Below are positions 36,439 through 48,560 of a stretch of 64,000 nucleotides of DNA, piece after piece. The position numbers and the translations under genes are program-made. The notes below the pieces were generated by a model, which saw only the letters and a program-made list of their open reading frames with translations, was not told the origin of the DNA and ran no database searches. Source of the DNA: Pisolithus tinctorius (lineage: Eukaryota; Basidiomycota; Agaricomycetes; Boletales; Pisolithaceae); assembly GCA_024663395.1 (NCBI GenBank), contig JANFAH010000003.1, forward strand, positions 2,418,001 to 2,482,000. The letters are read 5' to 3'. Every line of letters begins with the position of its first letter. Within the stretch, counting starts at the first letter, position 1.

Positions 36439-37393
36439 TCATGTCAGCCTGGCACTGGGACTCGCTCCCTCGCTTCCCTGGACATGGGTTGCGTGTCTGG
36501 CAAGCCAATAAGGGTTGGACCAGGAACGGTGGGTGAGCGCTATACTCACCCTGTATCTCGATGGCAACGGGCTGCTCAGCTGGTACTGAGGGCAGCTTCA
36601 CGCGGAATTCGGGTTGTGTCTATTTAACCAACAAAAATTGTGTCGCGTTCGCGAAGCCACGGTAGAAGACTTACGCTCTGAACCTGCAACTGCCTTAGCT
36701 CTTCTTGTACAGCTTCTTCGTCATCGACCGACAGCTGGTTAGCCAGTAAATTTCCGATTTCCTGTTATAAATGTGAATAGGAGATCGGATGAAATTAGAG
36801 CGCACAAGGGCACACACCAATTGGTATTCTCTAGCTTCCTGGGTTTCCCCCATGAGTTTCTCAACGCTCTCTATACTCATCTCCCGATGAATTTCTTTGA
36901 GGACTTCGTTGCCTTGCTTTAAACCATGTAGGACAGACATTTCCACCAAGGAAAACTCGATCGTTGATACCTACGGCCATACCAGAAACTGGAGTTCAGA
37001 TGAGATGTAAGGCGTTGTGGGGATCGCACAAACCAGTTGCTCGAGATTTTCGAGTTGACCGTCGGTCTTTAAAAGGAGGCTCTGTTGATATTTCCGCCTT
37101 CTGAGAGCTATGACCGCGCGGTCCCTGTCGCCCGCGGCGAGGTAGGACTTCGCAATTTCATACTCCCGGTCAAGGATTACTTGGATCTAGGTGTGTTAGT
37201 TGTGCCAGGCTGAGGACTGGATGAAAGGAGTCTACCTTTCTCTGGTATTGTTTCAACTTGTCACGTTGCAGTTTAAGACTGTATGAGGAGGGGCGAGCCA
37301 GTTAAGTGTCAGCGGATGTAACAAAGAGTGTGCGTACTCGAGGATTGCACGGTCTTGCGCAGTGATCTTTGGGGCAGACTGGGTCAGGCCCAT
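36439..37393 (-). CDS. VPS20: ESCRT-III subunit Vps20 (CHMP6)
   Basis: ESCRT-III nucleator on endosomes that links ESCRT-II to Snf7 polymerisation. MGLTQSAPKITAQDRAILE has the N-myristoylation glycine (Gly2) and the typical opening. Helices follow across short introns: DKLKQYQRK, LDREYEIAKSYLAAGDRDRA, IALRRRKYQQSLLLKTDGQL, ENLEQLVSTIEFSLVEMSVL, LKQGNEVLKEIHREMSIESV and EKLMGETQEAREYQREIGNL. The end contains VKLPSVPAEQPVAIEIQ; a last intron then gives GSEGASPSARLT and a TGA at 36439. Without that last splice the frame would run on with no family likeness. The first in-frame ATG upstream (37531) is not used because Gly2 must follow Met. Confidence 0.9.
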
Positions 37394-37551
37394 AATAAAC
37401 TCGGCCAGCAATAAGTCCGAGTCCTTGTCTATGAATGACGGCCGCCTAGTGACCGACCAATGTTTGTCCCTCAGAGTGCTTATGTATGTATTCCGATTAC
37501 AACAAGTAGTAGATTTACAATAAGGAGCCAACTGACAACTACGACAATTGG

Positions 37552-39093
37552 CTATATTCGTGCAGACCTTGGCGACTGTAGAAAATGCGTGTCATGGGAC
37601 CTGGGCTGGCCATTCCCCGAAACAAAGTTGCCGTCCTCCATCATATAATCCTGCGGAAAGCGATCGCGCGCATGCATCGTCACACGTGCTAGGAGTGTCG
37701 ACTGCGGATCGTGCGAAGGTCTACGTGGCATCAACCCTGGGCGAGTAAGAGCATACAAGATCGTGTTGAACAGACCGGACGATGCGAACAACGTGTCTGC
37801 GAAAGCTGTCACTGCAAACGGAACGTCTTGACCCCTGAATTCGGAAAACCGAGCCGCTGATATAGGCAACACCTATCACTCGTTCAGTACAATCGTATCA
37901 AAGATACGGAAGACCACCCACAATTATAATGTACACCAGGGGGTAACTGCAGAGTGACTCATCGTCCGGAGAAGCCACAGATTATAGACCAAGAGCCACT
38001 TACAAAATCATTTGAATTGCTTTGACACCCTCTGCAGACGTCTCTGCTCCAGACGAGACAGTTCTCCTCTCTTGCTTTGACCAGCATCGGAATCTGTTGC
38101 CATCCACAAGAACGACTCGCTTGATAACAAGTGCAAGGAATAGGTATGCGATGATGTTCAATGCGGCAGCTAGCCACATCCATATATAATCGAAGCCAAT
38201 TTGCTCCATGGTGCTTTCCTCAATCCAGCACCCTGAACGGCAGTGTCGATTGAGGATATATCAAAGGTAAGATTTGGAACATAAAAACTTACAATGGCCG
38301 GTGGGACCATAGATATTATGTTCAGTCACATTCGGCACGACCACCAGAATAAGGATGACCAGCCAAATTATTGCCAGCACAAGGAGCGCAAATTTTGGTG
38401 GAGATCTCCATTCAAGCACCAATACTTGCAACATGTGCAAGGCAATGGCCTATCTCGAATCAACTTATTGCCGCCATGGTTTATGTGACCGGCGTACCAT
38501 TATACTGGCAACAGAAGTCTGTGAACACGTAAAGGGGATTTCTTCCTGATTTTGCCACGTACCTAAAAGCGACTCCGACATCGCCCACTTGCTTGAAGAA
38601 ACCTGCATACAATGACAGACGGGGGTGAAGGAAAATGGAAAGTAGAGATACCTTGGACAGTGCAAAAAGGACCGGAATACACGGCCTGGCAGCCAGATGA
38701 ACGAGTGCAAGGTTTCGAAAATGCGTGGTAGGCTCACCGCTTCTATAATCCACTTGATGTTCAGCAATCCACCTGTACCTCGTCAGTCGTCAACAGAAAC
38801 CACAAAGTAGTATGTACCGACCCACAGCCTGGATAAGGTCCGAAAACATCAAATTGAGGAAATAGTAGTGTATATGGGTGTCGGTGGTCCACCTCCGCGA
38901 AGCATTTCGATGGATAGTGACAGCGCTATACTGACGTGAAATTCAGGCTGCCTGACGGCGGTGGAGGAAGTTGAAACTAGAAACTGACCGCAATGTAAAG
39001 CAACACACCGCCGACGGCAAATGCTGACGCAGCAGACGCTAGGACTATGATGGCCATCCCGACCCTGACCCCGACATTGAATTGGTCACTCAT
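37552..39093 (-). CDS. Seven-span G protein-coupled receptor of the Git3/cAMP-receptor-like type
   Basis: Start at 39093 (MSDQFNVGVRVGMAIIVLAS). The exons give seven hydrophobic spans. TM2 is YYFLNLMFSDLIQAVGGLLN; then comes the class signature around TM3 (CTVQGFFKQVGDVGVAF), followed by AIALHMLQVLVLEWRS. TM4 is FALLVLAIIWLVILILVVVP; the second loop has EHNIYGPTGHWCWIEE with the disulfide Cys. TM5 is YIWMWLAAALNIIAYLFLAL, TM6 begins YPLVYIIVLPISAARFSEF and TM7 is FADTLFASSGLFNTILYALT. It is a plasma-membrane receptor that probably couples to a Galpha; relatives sense glucose or other nutrients, but ligand is unknown. A 13-base exon at 38506-38518 is required to keep the frame. Confidence 0.83.
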
Positions 39094-39387
39094 AGCTAGT
39101 TTGTTGACGCAGGAGACATCTGTTCCCTGGCAGGGGCTGGATTAAATGGTTGCGATAGATGGGCCGTTCCGGTTATGGACCACATATATCCTTCTATATT
39201 GCGGATACAACGCGGAAATGCTGCGTGCTGATGGTACCTATTAATAGATGCCGGCCTGGCAGCCTGTGCACATGGCAGCTCACAGCAAGTGGGCTGACGG
39301 TAAGGAGCAGATTGGCACAGATACTTGGTATGTACGGTGTAGTTGTGTCCAAGTCACTCCCATAGGCAATGCTTCCCATCGCAGCTA

Positions 39388-41092
39388 ATGCCTTTTGTTT
39401 TGCACTACTCCAAGTCTTGGAGATGGTTCCTCCCCTCAAAGCCTCGTCACGGTCGACTTTATCATGATTATGTCCGGTTCTCTACACAGGGTACTACAAT
39501 CCATATTCTTACCGGATCGTATCGTGTCTCATCCGTAATTCTCTCTTCCCATCAGGTGGAGTCGGTCGCATCCCCTTGCACTCTCCCAACATCACAGGCG
39601 TAGCATCTTCTCGCGGCAACAGAAGGCAGGTGTTGCAGCTTGCAGTTGGTTTCCATGGTCGTTTGACGCGTTCCTCCATCTAGTCACCAGGCGGACTATC
39701 ATGCCTTGGCTGCCCTTTGTTTGGATGTCGACGGACTTCGTTCGAGTATACAGAAGACTCTGAATTTCGACTGGGTACCCGAGAATCCTAAAGATCGCGT
39801 GGCCCGTCAAGTGGTGTTCGTTGGTCTCTATGATGGGTCAGTTCCATAGTCTGCTAGCTTTGCGCCAATGGCTTAGTGTTTGTCCCCGTCGACAGACATG
39901 GTGGTTCAACGGTATCCCAGTTTCTGCGCCAGGAACTACACGGCCTCTTTGAGTCTGTCGACAGATCCCACATCCCTGAACTGTTCCTGTGGATCAAGCA
40001 TCAGGGCGGTTACTTTAAGAGGTTCACTGGTGGCGTTCTCGCTCCCTGGATACACCATGCCGGGGACTCTCCACCGTTGGATCTGGAGGCTCGTGCCACA
40101 CAAGCCTTCTTCGAAGTCGGTAAGGCCTAATCCGATCTTGTGTCTCTTGGCATGTCTGACCATGCTCCAGACAAACTTCTGTCCATCGAGAGTCAGGCCA
40201 AAGTATGTGGTGCCACGGCATCTGTTGCCATCCTTCATTCTATAGACAATCCTGCACGTCCTTTTTTCTCCTCCCGCAAGCTCGCCCTTACCGTGGCTCA
40301 CTGTGGGTGAGGCAGCTTTCGGCCTCTATAACGTCTAGCAACTCACACTGTACGAAGTGATGCCCGTGTTTTGCTGTGTTCAACAGACGGAGGTTTCGTT
40401 TATCCAATGACGGAAGATCATCATCCCGACACCCCAGTCGAGGCTACACGCCTCCGGCGTGTGATGGGCTCGGCACTCATCACTGACTCGTTCGGGGAGT
40501 CTCGGTAATTCCCAGGTCATCACCTCTTCCGACAAATACTTACACCAAGTCAGTTGGATGGGTGCCCTCGCTAATACAAGAGCGTAAGTAAAATTTATCG
40601 AGTGGGATCCTCGCTTGCAGACATTTTTCCAGGATTGGTGATCTTAGATACAAACCGTACGGTGTAACCCCCGAACCTGAAGTACGTGCCAAACTTCTAG
40701 AAGGTATTGATACCAGGAGCATTCGCTATTATAAGTCCTGCCCATTGACCATGTAACATTCCAGGCAAGGATTGGGCGTACATGGTTATGGTTTCAGACG
40801 GCATATCATCCATCCTCTCAGACGATGAGATTGTCGACCTAGCTCGAGAAGCGCCGACGCCGAAGGCAGCTGCGGACCGAATACTTGCGTTTTCTCAGGA
40901 ATTGGGAGGTGAAGATAATGCCACCGCTATCGTCGTTCCTCTCGCAGGGTGGGGTGAGATCCGCGGACCTGACAGAACTCTGGCATTGCGGGAGTTCCGT
41001 CGGCAGCAATCAGGTTAGTGCTCACTATCCTAATTGAGATGTCGTTTCAAGCTCTTTTCATAGTCGGAAGCGAACGACAGAGGAGGATGTAG
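39388..41092 (+). CDS. Mitochondrial PP2C-type protein phosphatase (PTC6-like)
   Basis: Metal-dependent Ser/Thr phosphatase of the PP2C family, most like the fungal mitochondrial enzymes that dephosphorylate pyruvate dehydrogenase. The N-terminus (MPFVLHYSKSWRWFLPSKPR) is basic and could be a presequence. Motifs across the introns: GVGRIPLHSPNITGVASSRG, LYDGHGGSTVSQFLRQEL with the metal Asp, LALTVAHCG, ARLRRVMGSALITDSFGES (spliced), TRIGDL-type block near 40630, YMVMVSDGISSILSDDEIVD, and GGEDNATAIVVPLAGW. It ends SERQRRM. The start at 39388 is the most likely; 39343 is also in frame. It is convergent with the gamma-glutamyltransferase gene. Confidence 0.87.
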
Positions 41093-41189
41093 GCATGTAC
41101 ACCCTGCGACCTCCTGCCACCTTTGCTTGCTTGTCGTATCCATATCCTACTCTACATCGTACTAATCCCTCAAGGACGCTCGTTGCCAC

Positions 41190-43803
41190 TTATATTTGGG
41201 GGACTGCGTGGCCATCCGCTCGAGGGTCAGATCCTGCTGCCCAGGCAAATTTCCCAGACTTGTCCACAAGTTTCTGGATAATTTGACCGCGGCCCATCAT
41301 CCCTCTACCAAAGCCGCTTGCAACCCTAGCATCATGGCCCATCTCTGGTAGGGTAGGGAGATTATGTAATGAGCAGCGCCCAACATACCCGAATGGGTAG
41401 CTCACCTCTGAGTTTATTGATTGTGGCAGGTGAAAAGGTCTCTTCAAAGTAGATCTCACTGTTGGCTACTGAAAACTCGTCCCGACCGCCCGCCTCTGGT
41501 GTACCTGGGGAAATGCAAAAGCGAGGCGCATCAAGAGCAGCCTGCGTCGTGAAACCACGGAGTATATTCAACAGGACTTGGATATGCCCTTGGGGCTAAG
41601 GGGAATGAGACTTCATAATCGTGCTAATTTGTATGCATTACCTGCATGAAACCTCCCATCACGCCATATGACAGGAAAAGTTCGTCGCCCTTGAGGGCCA
41701 TGGCAGGGATAATCGTGTGGTAGGGGCGTTTGCCTCCCTAAACTCCGTTTCAGAAGCGTGTAACTCTGCTGAGGAGTATCTAGTCTCACTTGCACGCAGT
41801 TCGGATGTCCCTCTTTCAGAACGAAACCCGCGCCTCGGTTTTGGAGTGTGAAACCACAATTCTTAGGCACGGCTGAACAAGTGTGAACCAATGATGCAGT
41901 ATGAAATGCCCGGCGTCTGTCGTACCACCCGTCCCAAAACCTTGGTGACCAAGGTCAGAACACTGTTTAATACGAATAGATATCACAGCGAACCTGCATA
42001 GTTGCTCTGAATGAAACTGCATGCATTCCCCCACTGGTCCGCGACTACGAGCGTGTCAAGGCAAGATACACACCAACGGAGAGTCGTACCAGTGAAGTAT
42101 ACAGTGTCCGAAGAGTTTACGGGGTTTCCATTGATAACGTTAGGATTTGCTCTGGTTGGATTGAACAAACGCGCTCGGCCGGCAAGGTAATCCTGTTCTC
42201 AACTTGCATCAGTATATTATTGGTGTGTAGGAAGTCGAAAAAAAATAACCTCGCTTAGCAACTTGTCGACCGGGATATGATGGAACCCCGGATCCGTAAC
42301 ATAATACTGGCTGTCTGAACGAAGGGAGCCTGATTAGCACCACCATGGAGACAATTTACTGCACAGAGCTACCAGCGAATGCAAGCCTGCTCAGGGCATG
42401 AGTGAAAGGATTTTAGATAAGCAAGGCCAGATACGATACTCGCCGCAATGCCTCGATAAGGGTGTGGAGGTACTCAGGAGAATTGTGTTCCATTTCTATC
42501 AAGGGCTTCACTTTTCCTTGTTCCTGAATCTGTTCCAAGATTCCAAGAGCGACGAGAGCAGTAATTCCTGCAAGGGTATTCAGTATATGACCCTGCAACG
42601 ACGAGGCGATGAAAAGTCACCCTGGCCGTTCGGGGGACACTATCATGGGTTCAGGTAAGCAAAGTCCAACGTCGGCTAATCTTATCTTACTTCGTAAACT
42701 GTGACTTCATTGCCGTAGGTATGTTTAATCGGTTCGACAAACGTGGTTTCATGAGTCGCTAAGTCCTCCATTTCCATGACCCCGCCCTTGCTTTGGATCA
42801 GCTCAACAATTGCTTTGGCAACCTCACCCTTGTAAAAGCCATCTTTCCCTCGCTCAGCAACAGCACGGAAGGTGTGGGCTAAATTGGGAAATTTCATTAT
42901 CTGTCCGGGCAGTGGAGCTACCCCGTCTAACAGCATTTCCTCCGCGTTTGGAGATGCATCCCTGATGAGTTGCTCCGAACGCTGCCACTATGCAGGCCAT
43001 CATCAGCACAGGCGGGTAGCCAGAGTGAAACTCTTGCTTATACCGAAAAGCTGTGGACCTCTGAAACTGGGACTCTGTGACGCAATGTCCACGCATAGTT
43101 CTTCTAGGTGGAAGATCAAACGTACCCCTCTTCTGCAAGCCGTATGGCCGGTGCAAGTACCTCTGCCACGGATAACTTGTGACTTCCAAAAGCGTGAACG
43201 GTATCAACCCAAGCAGCGGCAGCACCTCCGACGCCTAATCAGCGAGAACGGAAGGTGCGTTAGATCCGAGCCTACCAGGGACAGTGACAGAGTTGAGGTC
43301 AGTAAGCGGAATCTGGCTGCCACTAATCCCACGTTGGCGCAGGAGGTTCAAGGTCAACTTTGCGGGTGCACGACCAGACCCATTCAAACCCTTCACAGTC
43401 TTGGTTTCAGCATTGTAAAATAGACAGAATGCGTCACTTGACAGTAATCAGCGTCACTGCCATGATATAAAAAAGTCACCGACCCCCCAATACCACAGGA
43501 AGTCGGCTCAGTGACATTCAGTGCTGCAGCTGTGGCCACAGCTGCATCCGCTGCATTGCCCGATACATCAGACTCGGGCCAAGACTGAAGGTATTAGAAT
43601 TGACCTGCGTTTCCACCCCTGCGAAGGATTTCCAGGCCAGCTTCTGCTGCCAGGGGTTGAGAACATGCAACGATCCCCTTCGTACTATATACCTGAGGGC
43701 GACGACTGGGGAATCGTTGAAACACAAGGTCGGGCTGATTAATCTTCTCCCAATCCAATGTAACTGCGGGCATCGTCAGTGCGACCAACGAAAACGAGGA
43801 CAA
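41190..43803 (-). CDS. Gamma-glutamyltransferase (glutathione hydrolase)
   Basis: Cleaves the gamma-glutamyl bond of glutathione and transfers or hydrolyses it. The precursor self-cleaves into two subunits. N-terminal half: [52 protein letters not shown] and [17 protein letters not shown]. The autocleavage site is in [18 protein letters not shown], where Thr after SSD is the predicted nucleophile; an intron falls inside this motif and is removed in frame. Later come [23 protein letters not shown] and [15 protein letters not shown] see no signal peptide at either candidate start (43803 MSSFSLV or 43773 MPAVTLD), unlike secreted or vacuolar-anchored GGTs. Many short introns. Divergent from prefoldin 6. 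Confidence 0.92.
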
Positions 43804-44105
43804 GATGGTGTGAGATTAGTCTGGATACCAGACTAGCATGAGATATGTGTTACGAGTTGTGAAAGAGCTTACCAAGTGGGTAACTTCTTGCGTCGACAGA
43901 TGGCAAGGTGCCAATCCCAATCTCAGCAGATCGTCATTCACAGCGATTACTGTAACCGGAACTCGTGACTTGGAGCCGTGCGCCGAACGATCAACATATG
44001 GTGTCCCGGACGCACAGTCAGAGTAGAGAAACTTGACTAAACTTGCCGTGATCCACAGAAATTGCAAGTTAGACTCCAGCATCGATCATCCATCCCGTTC
44101 GTACT
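43804..44105. other. Divergent promoter region, gamma-glutamyltransferase and PFDN6
   Basis: About 300 bases between two start codons on opposite strands. It must contain both promoters. I see no obvious TATA box, repeat or open frame of interest. Confidence 0.5.
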
Positions 44106-44574
44106 ATGGAGTCGACACTTCAAGAAATATCTGCAGAGTACCAGAAGCTGCAAACGGATTTGACGATCCTAGTCGATAAACGAACTCGACTAGAAGCCCA
44201 GCTTTCTGAAAGCGAGATGGTCAAAAAGGTGAACACCTCCACGCTTCTTTCGATAAATCAGTCCACATGTAACGCTACTGTCGCGTCAGTGCTCCTGCTG
44301 AATTCTTACTAACAGGAGTTCGCCAACCTCACTGCAAACAACACCATCTACAAATTCATTGGGCCTGTCCTTGTTCCCCAAGACCAGGCCGAAGCTAAGA
44401 GCAATGTGGAAACACGATTGGAGTTCATTCGTGGAGAAATGTAAGCTCAATTCACTCCTCTTGTTCACAAGCTCCGTCAACACTGCATGCAGAAAACGGG
44501 TCGAGTCTCAAATAAAAGAGACAGAACAGCAAACAGAAAAGAAACGAGCCGAGGCACGTCATACACAACTGTAG
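44106..44574 (+). CDS. YKE2: Prefoldin subunit 6
   Basis: Beta-type subunit of the hexameric prefoldin chaperone that hands actin and tubulin to CCT in the cytosol. Exons 44106-44228, 44316-44440 and 44493-44574 join to 109 residues, the normal size. The first coiled-coil helix is LQEISAEYQKLQTDLTILVD and RTRLEAQLSESEMVKKEFAN. The beta-hairpin is NNTIYKFIGPVLVPQD. The second helix is AKSNVETRLEFIRGEIKRVE and ends KKRAEARHTQL. Both introns interrupt at positions that keep the frame. Confidence 0.95.
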
Positions 44575-44706
44575 TGGTGACAACTGACTGACGCATTCAA
44601 TATATTAGCTGGTTGTCGCCCAAACGAACATACGGCAGTCTCAATTGAAGAATCCACCAGCCTAGTTATGGTGTAGACAAGTTGCTGTCAACACGAAGTG
44701 TTTTCT

Positions 44707-47700
44707 TCAACGAAAGAGCGATTTTTTGATGGTGAACTTATCGTAAAACGCGTGCGATACTGCTTTTGATGGACCCCGACTCCGAGCCTTGATGTACCCC
44801 ATATCCCTCATTGCAACACAGAACGGGAACTTTCCCTCTGGATCAATCTTGTACGCGTATGATGCTTTCAGGTGAGCCAATTCGTCCTCAGAGAAGCACA
44901 AGCACTCTGGAGCGGGGTTCCTGGCAAACTGCCGTGTGAGACCGCGAAGAATATCCTGACGGCGCTCAATCTTGTGCACCGTGAAGCCTCCTGAGCGGAC
45001 TTTGACCTTGTACTCTGGAAAGATCTCCTCCACGTGGGCTTGGATGCGAGAAAGTTCTAAGTCCATTCGAGCTGCATGATCTTGATCCAATAACCGCATT
45101 CTGGCTACCCTTTCTTTAGCATCGTCCCAAGGTTTCAAAAGTGCAGTGTCCTTGAAAGTTGCCTCAGGGATCACTGATTGCACCTTTGACAACTTGATAT
45201 TGCCATAGCACCTGGCCTCTCTTGTGATAGCATCCATGATGAATTCTGGGAGTGTATGAGGACGACTGACATTGAGCTCATTCTGCTTGTGCAGAGTGGC
45301 CTCTTCATCTGTCTCCTTCCATGAAGGAGCACGTTTCTGGTATTTGTGCGTATCCCTTTGCAGGACTTCAGGTAGCACTGTTAAGCCAGACTTTGCGGAG
45401 TCAAGAACATGGCAAAACCTGCATAGGCATGAACTTGTGTTGACATGGTGAGTGATAGAACAGCCAACTCACATGTAGGCAAGACGGATAGTCTCCTTAT
45501 GGTTATAGCCTAGTGTGTAGATAGCCACATCATGGAAGTTGGAATACTTTCCAACTAGTGTATTTGATTGCAAACCACCAAGAAGGAAAGACTGGATCCT
45601 TGCTCCTGTCATAGAGGGATGAAATTCATGCTCCTTGATCAAATCAGACACAGAACAACCATCCCTGTTGAAGTTGCTGAGTAGGTCTCCTGGTGGAAAA
45701 GAGTGATGAAGAGGTGCATTCTTGAAAGAAGTAACAATGGTGGGTTGCCATATTGCAATAGCCTTGTCACCATCATAGTCACCTGATAATACACAATGAG
45801 CAGGTCACCTGGTTTACCCATACATTTCAATCCTTCCATGACTTACCACCAGCAAGGATATCTGCAAAGCGACGAGATCCTTGAACAGGACAAACAATGA
45901 CATCGACATAATTGCTCAATTCTGGTTTGACTACTGCTGTGACCTGTCAGAAATCAGAAATCTACAGCCTCTTGCAGTGTTCTTCCGACCAACCTTTCGT
46001 ACATCTGTTGGCAATTTGCAAGGATAACGTGCAAGCTTCACGCACATGTTACCAGGAATGCATAATGGCATAACCAAAAAAGGCATACCAAAACATCTCC
46101 CACAACAAAGTGGGAGACAGTGCCATCTGGTTGGAGAAACTTGGCATCCCTTGTGAGAATTTGAACTTCGTTGGGGGCTAGGATTCCACAGGGGTCTGTG
46201 GCAAAACTCATTCAGGGCAGGATCCCAAGACAAAATGGAGTCATGTACCTGGTACCATCCAGGCTGTGCATGACATGCTCACTTCCAACCTGGGGTGCTT
46301 GACATAAGTTTTCACAGAACTCCTGGCAAAATTCTTGATCTTGTCAGCAAGATAAGGACAATCTTGTGGTGTAAACCCAGCATCAAGCATGACCAGAATG
46401 GTTTCAGCTATGGATGAGGGACATCCACTTAGCTCATCTGCCCACCATGCAGCTGATTGTGGAGAATACCCAAAGCTTTCAAGGTCATCCTCATCCTCCT
46501 CATCCTCCTCATCACCTTTCTCAGACAAACCCCTCATCCTTGCCTCACCTGCTGCCTCACGAGCCTTCCTTGCACCAATTACCCCTCCTGCCTGTGCCAC
46601 ATGACACCAAAGTTCAAACATTGCAGCTGGACCATCCCATGCAAGAAGTTTGTCCACAATGTCATCCAAGTTTTGCCTGGTTAGGTCAAGGAAGACACCA
46701 TAAGGGACTCCATTCTCAGCCAAATTGACAATAATCTCAGCAGATAAGCAGGAAGGGCAGCGCAAGTGGGATGACCTTAGGACATCAATAGTGACCTGTG
46801 CCTTTGGCAGTGGAATGCCAACGGGATATTTTATCTTGATCTGTGATGGCCGAAGCCAGACACAGGGTGGCTCAGAATTATTAGTAAATGAGTCAGGGTG
46901 GACAATCAAGAGTCCCTGATGATGCGTTGGTAAGATGGTCGTCAACAAGGCTTTCCTATTTCATACCTTTGCACCTGCTATCCTGCACTGTATTGCAGTG
47001 GGGCAAGTATCCCAATTAAAAATGGCACACATTTTCTTCATAGCTGCCAAGTTGATGAAACCACAACCATCAGTCATGACCGAGTCACCAGCAACTGTGG
47101 AATAGTGAATAATACCCTGCACCAGTGACCAACCCACCTTACCTATGTCGTCAGCAGGTAAAATGTCATTTGGGTTCAGGTCAATTCCAGGGACGGAGTT
47201 TGACAACCCAAGAGCAAAACGAGATGCCCATTTAGCCATTGACTTGACAGGTGAAATTTAGTGAACCAAACAATTTATGCAGAATTTCCACACGACTCAC
47301 CTGTGAGCTATTGACTTCGATGGGGTTATGCCAATTCAAAAAATTCATGAATGATGGGGGAGGGGGACATGCATGCAGAGGCAGGCAAGGTAATGATTCA
47401 AGGAGTTCATTGGTTGCGCCAAGGAAGACGCTACTATCCTTCGCATAAAACGCACGATAGACGATGCCGCATAGCAAGAAGCGTTGAGAAAAAAAGTGAT
47501 TAGTGCGGAGCGCGCCTTGTTCATCACCTTGCGTGCTACACGGACCCGGATGATTGCATAAGAGCCAAACTGGCGGGAGAGACGTGTTGAGCAGCCGAGT
47601 TCAGGTCTGTTGAGGACAATCTTGTAGTTGCTGGACTCCGAGCCTTTCGATGCATAGTTGTACAGCTTCAGCGATGTAGAGAAGTGAACTCTGCCGCCAT

Positions 47701-48158
47701 ACCATCCATCTGGATGTCTATGAAACCGCTCCTGTGAATTTGCACGTTCGTACTCGTGGTCGAGTTCTTTCCAAGGTGACTAAATATGTTGATAAGTCAC
47801 TGCATTGAAGTATGAAGAGTTATGTACCGTCGCTTCCCTCTCCCTGCTAAAAAAAACCTCTGATACTTCAACATTTTCACTGCTGTTTCCACCGTAAAGA
47901 TTGTCTACCAGCGGGGCTGCAAGCTGATTGGGACCCTTGAGTCTGTCTAGCTCAGGGATGGTGACATCTTCATATGACATATGCCCCATCGTGACCAATC
48001 GCGCTATCTGCCATTGAACACCGTAGCGAATCCCTTTCGCGTCGAAGTACTTTTGCAGGCGGCCATGGTGAGCCTAAAAAGATCGTCAATGGAAACCACA
48101 CTATAACTTAAGCGTGATAGCTACGAACGATTACGAAAACGGAATTGTCACCCGTCAT
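44707..48158 (-). CDS. RNA-dependent RNA polymerase (quelling/RNAi type), with apparent frameshift and short N-terminus
   Basis: Cellular RdRP of the QDE-1/Rdp1 class, which makes double-stranded RNA for silencing. Read from 48158: MTGDNSVFVI, then AHHGRLQKYF and GIRYGVQWQIARL. Later parts are typical: GCSTRLSRQFGSYAIIRVRV, CGIVYRAFYAKDSSVFLG, VMTDGCGFINLAAMKKMC, PTAIQCRIAGAKGLLIVHPD, MVPDPCGILAPNEVQI, VDVIVCPVQGSRRFADILAG and the catalytic GGDYDGDKAIAIWQP, with the three Asp residues at 45766-45780. Two oddities: between ARSALITFF and the CGIVYR block the frame must shift by one base at an A7 tract (47489-47495 on the plus strand), and the part that normally precedes GIRYGV (several hundred residues) is missing. 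An acidic EED-rich insert is encoded by a TCC/TCA-type repeat near 46487-46512. It may be a decaying gene or carry a sequencing error. Confidence 0.85.
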
Positions 48159-48560
48159 TGTTATTGTGCCCCTCTGAGAAATTGGAGCCGTCAGGGTAGG
48201 ATTGATCCTTAAGCTCGAGTGGTTAGAACCCGTGCTCCAAAAAATCAGGAAGCCGCTCGTACTGCCGAATACAAACCTGGAAATAAGAAAACTTTTTGAT
48301 GTACTTTGTCTTGATATAGTTTGCGAGCGGTTAGATTTTGAGAGCGAACGAATCGAACCAAAGCTCCTGATTATCTGCTTACCTCACGCAGGTTCAACTA
48401 CTTGCAATAACACAGCACTCCCTATCACATCGTTCGTTGATGCACACGCACGACCGAAACAAGCTCGGGAACGTTGGGTGGTACGATACAACATGACAAT
48501 TGGTATAACTCATACAGTTGGGTTACAACAAACAAGGTTCACATTACATACGTCAGACAT
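48159..48560. other. Intergenic between RdRP 5' end and Zn2Cys6 gene 3' end
   Basis: About 400 bases. The missing RdRP N-terminal domain is not here: the minus strand shows no suitable open frames. A plus-strand frame (48202-48585) has no family likeness. No tRNA fold found. Confidence 0.5.

Noticed and set aside
38480..38570. Apparent frameshift in the GPCR gene after GDVGVAF
   Set aside because: A 13-base exon with proper GT-AG borders restores the frame and the family sequence, so a break is not needed.
46389..46604. Ser-rich plus-strand frame with a run of serines
   Set aside because: It is the complement of the acidic EED repeat in the RdRP.
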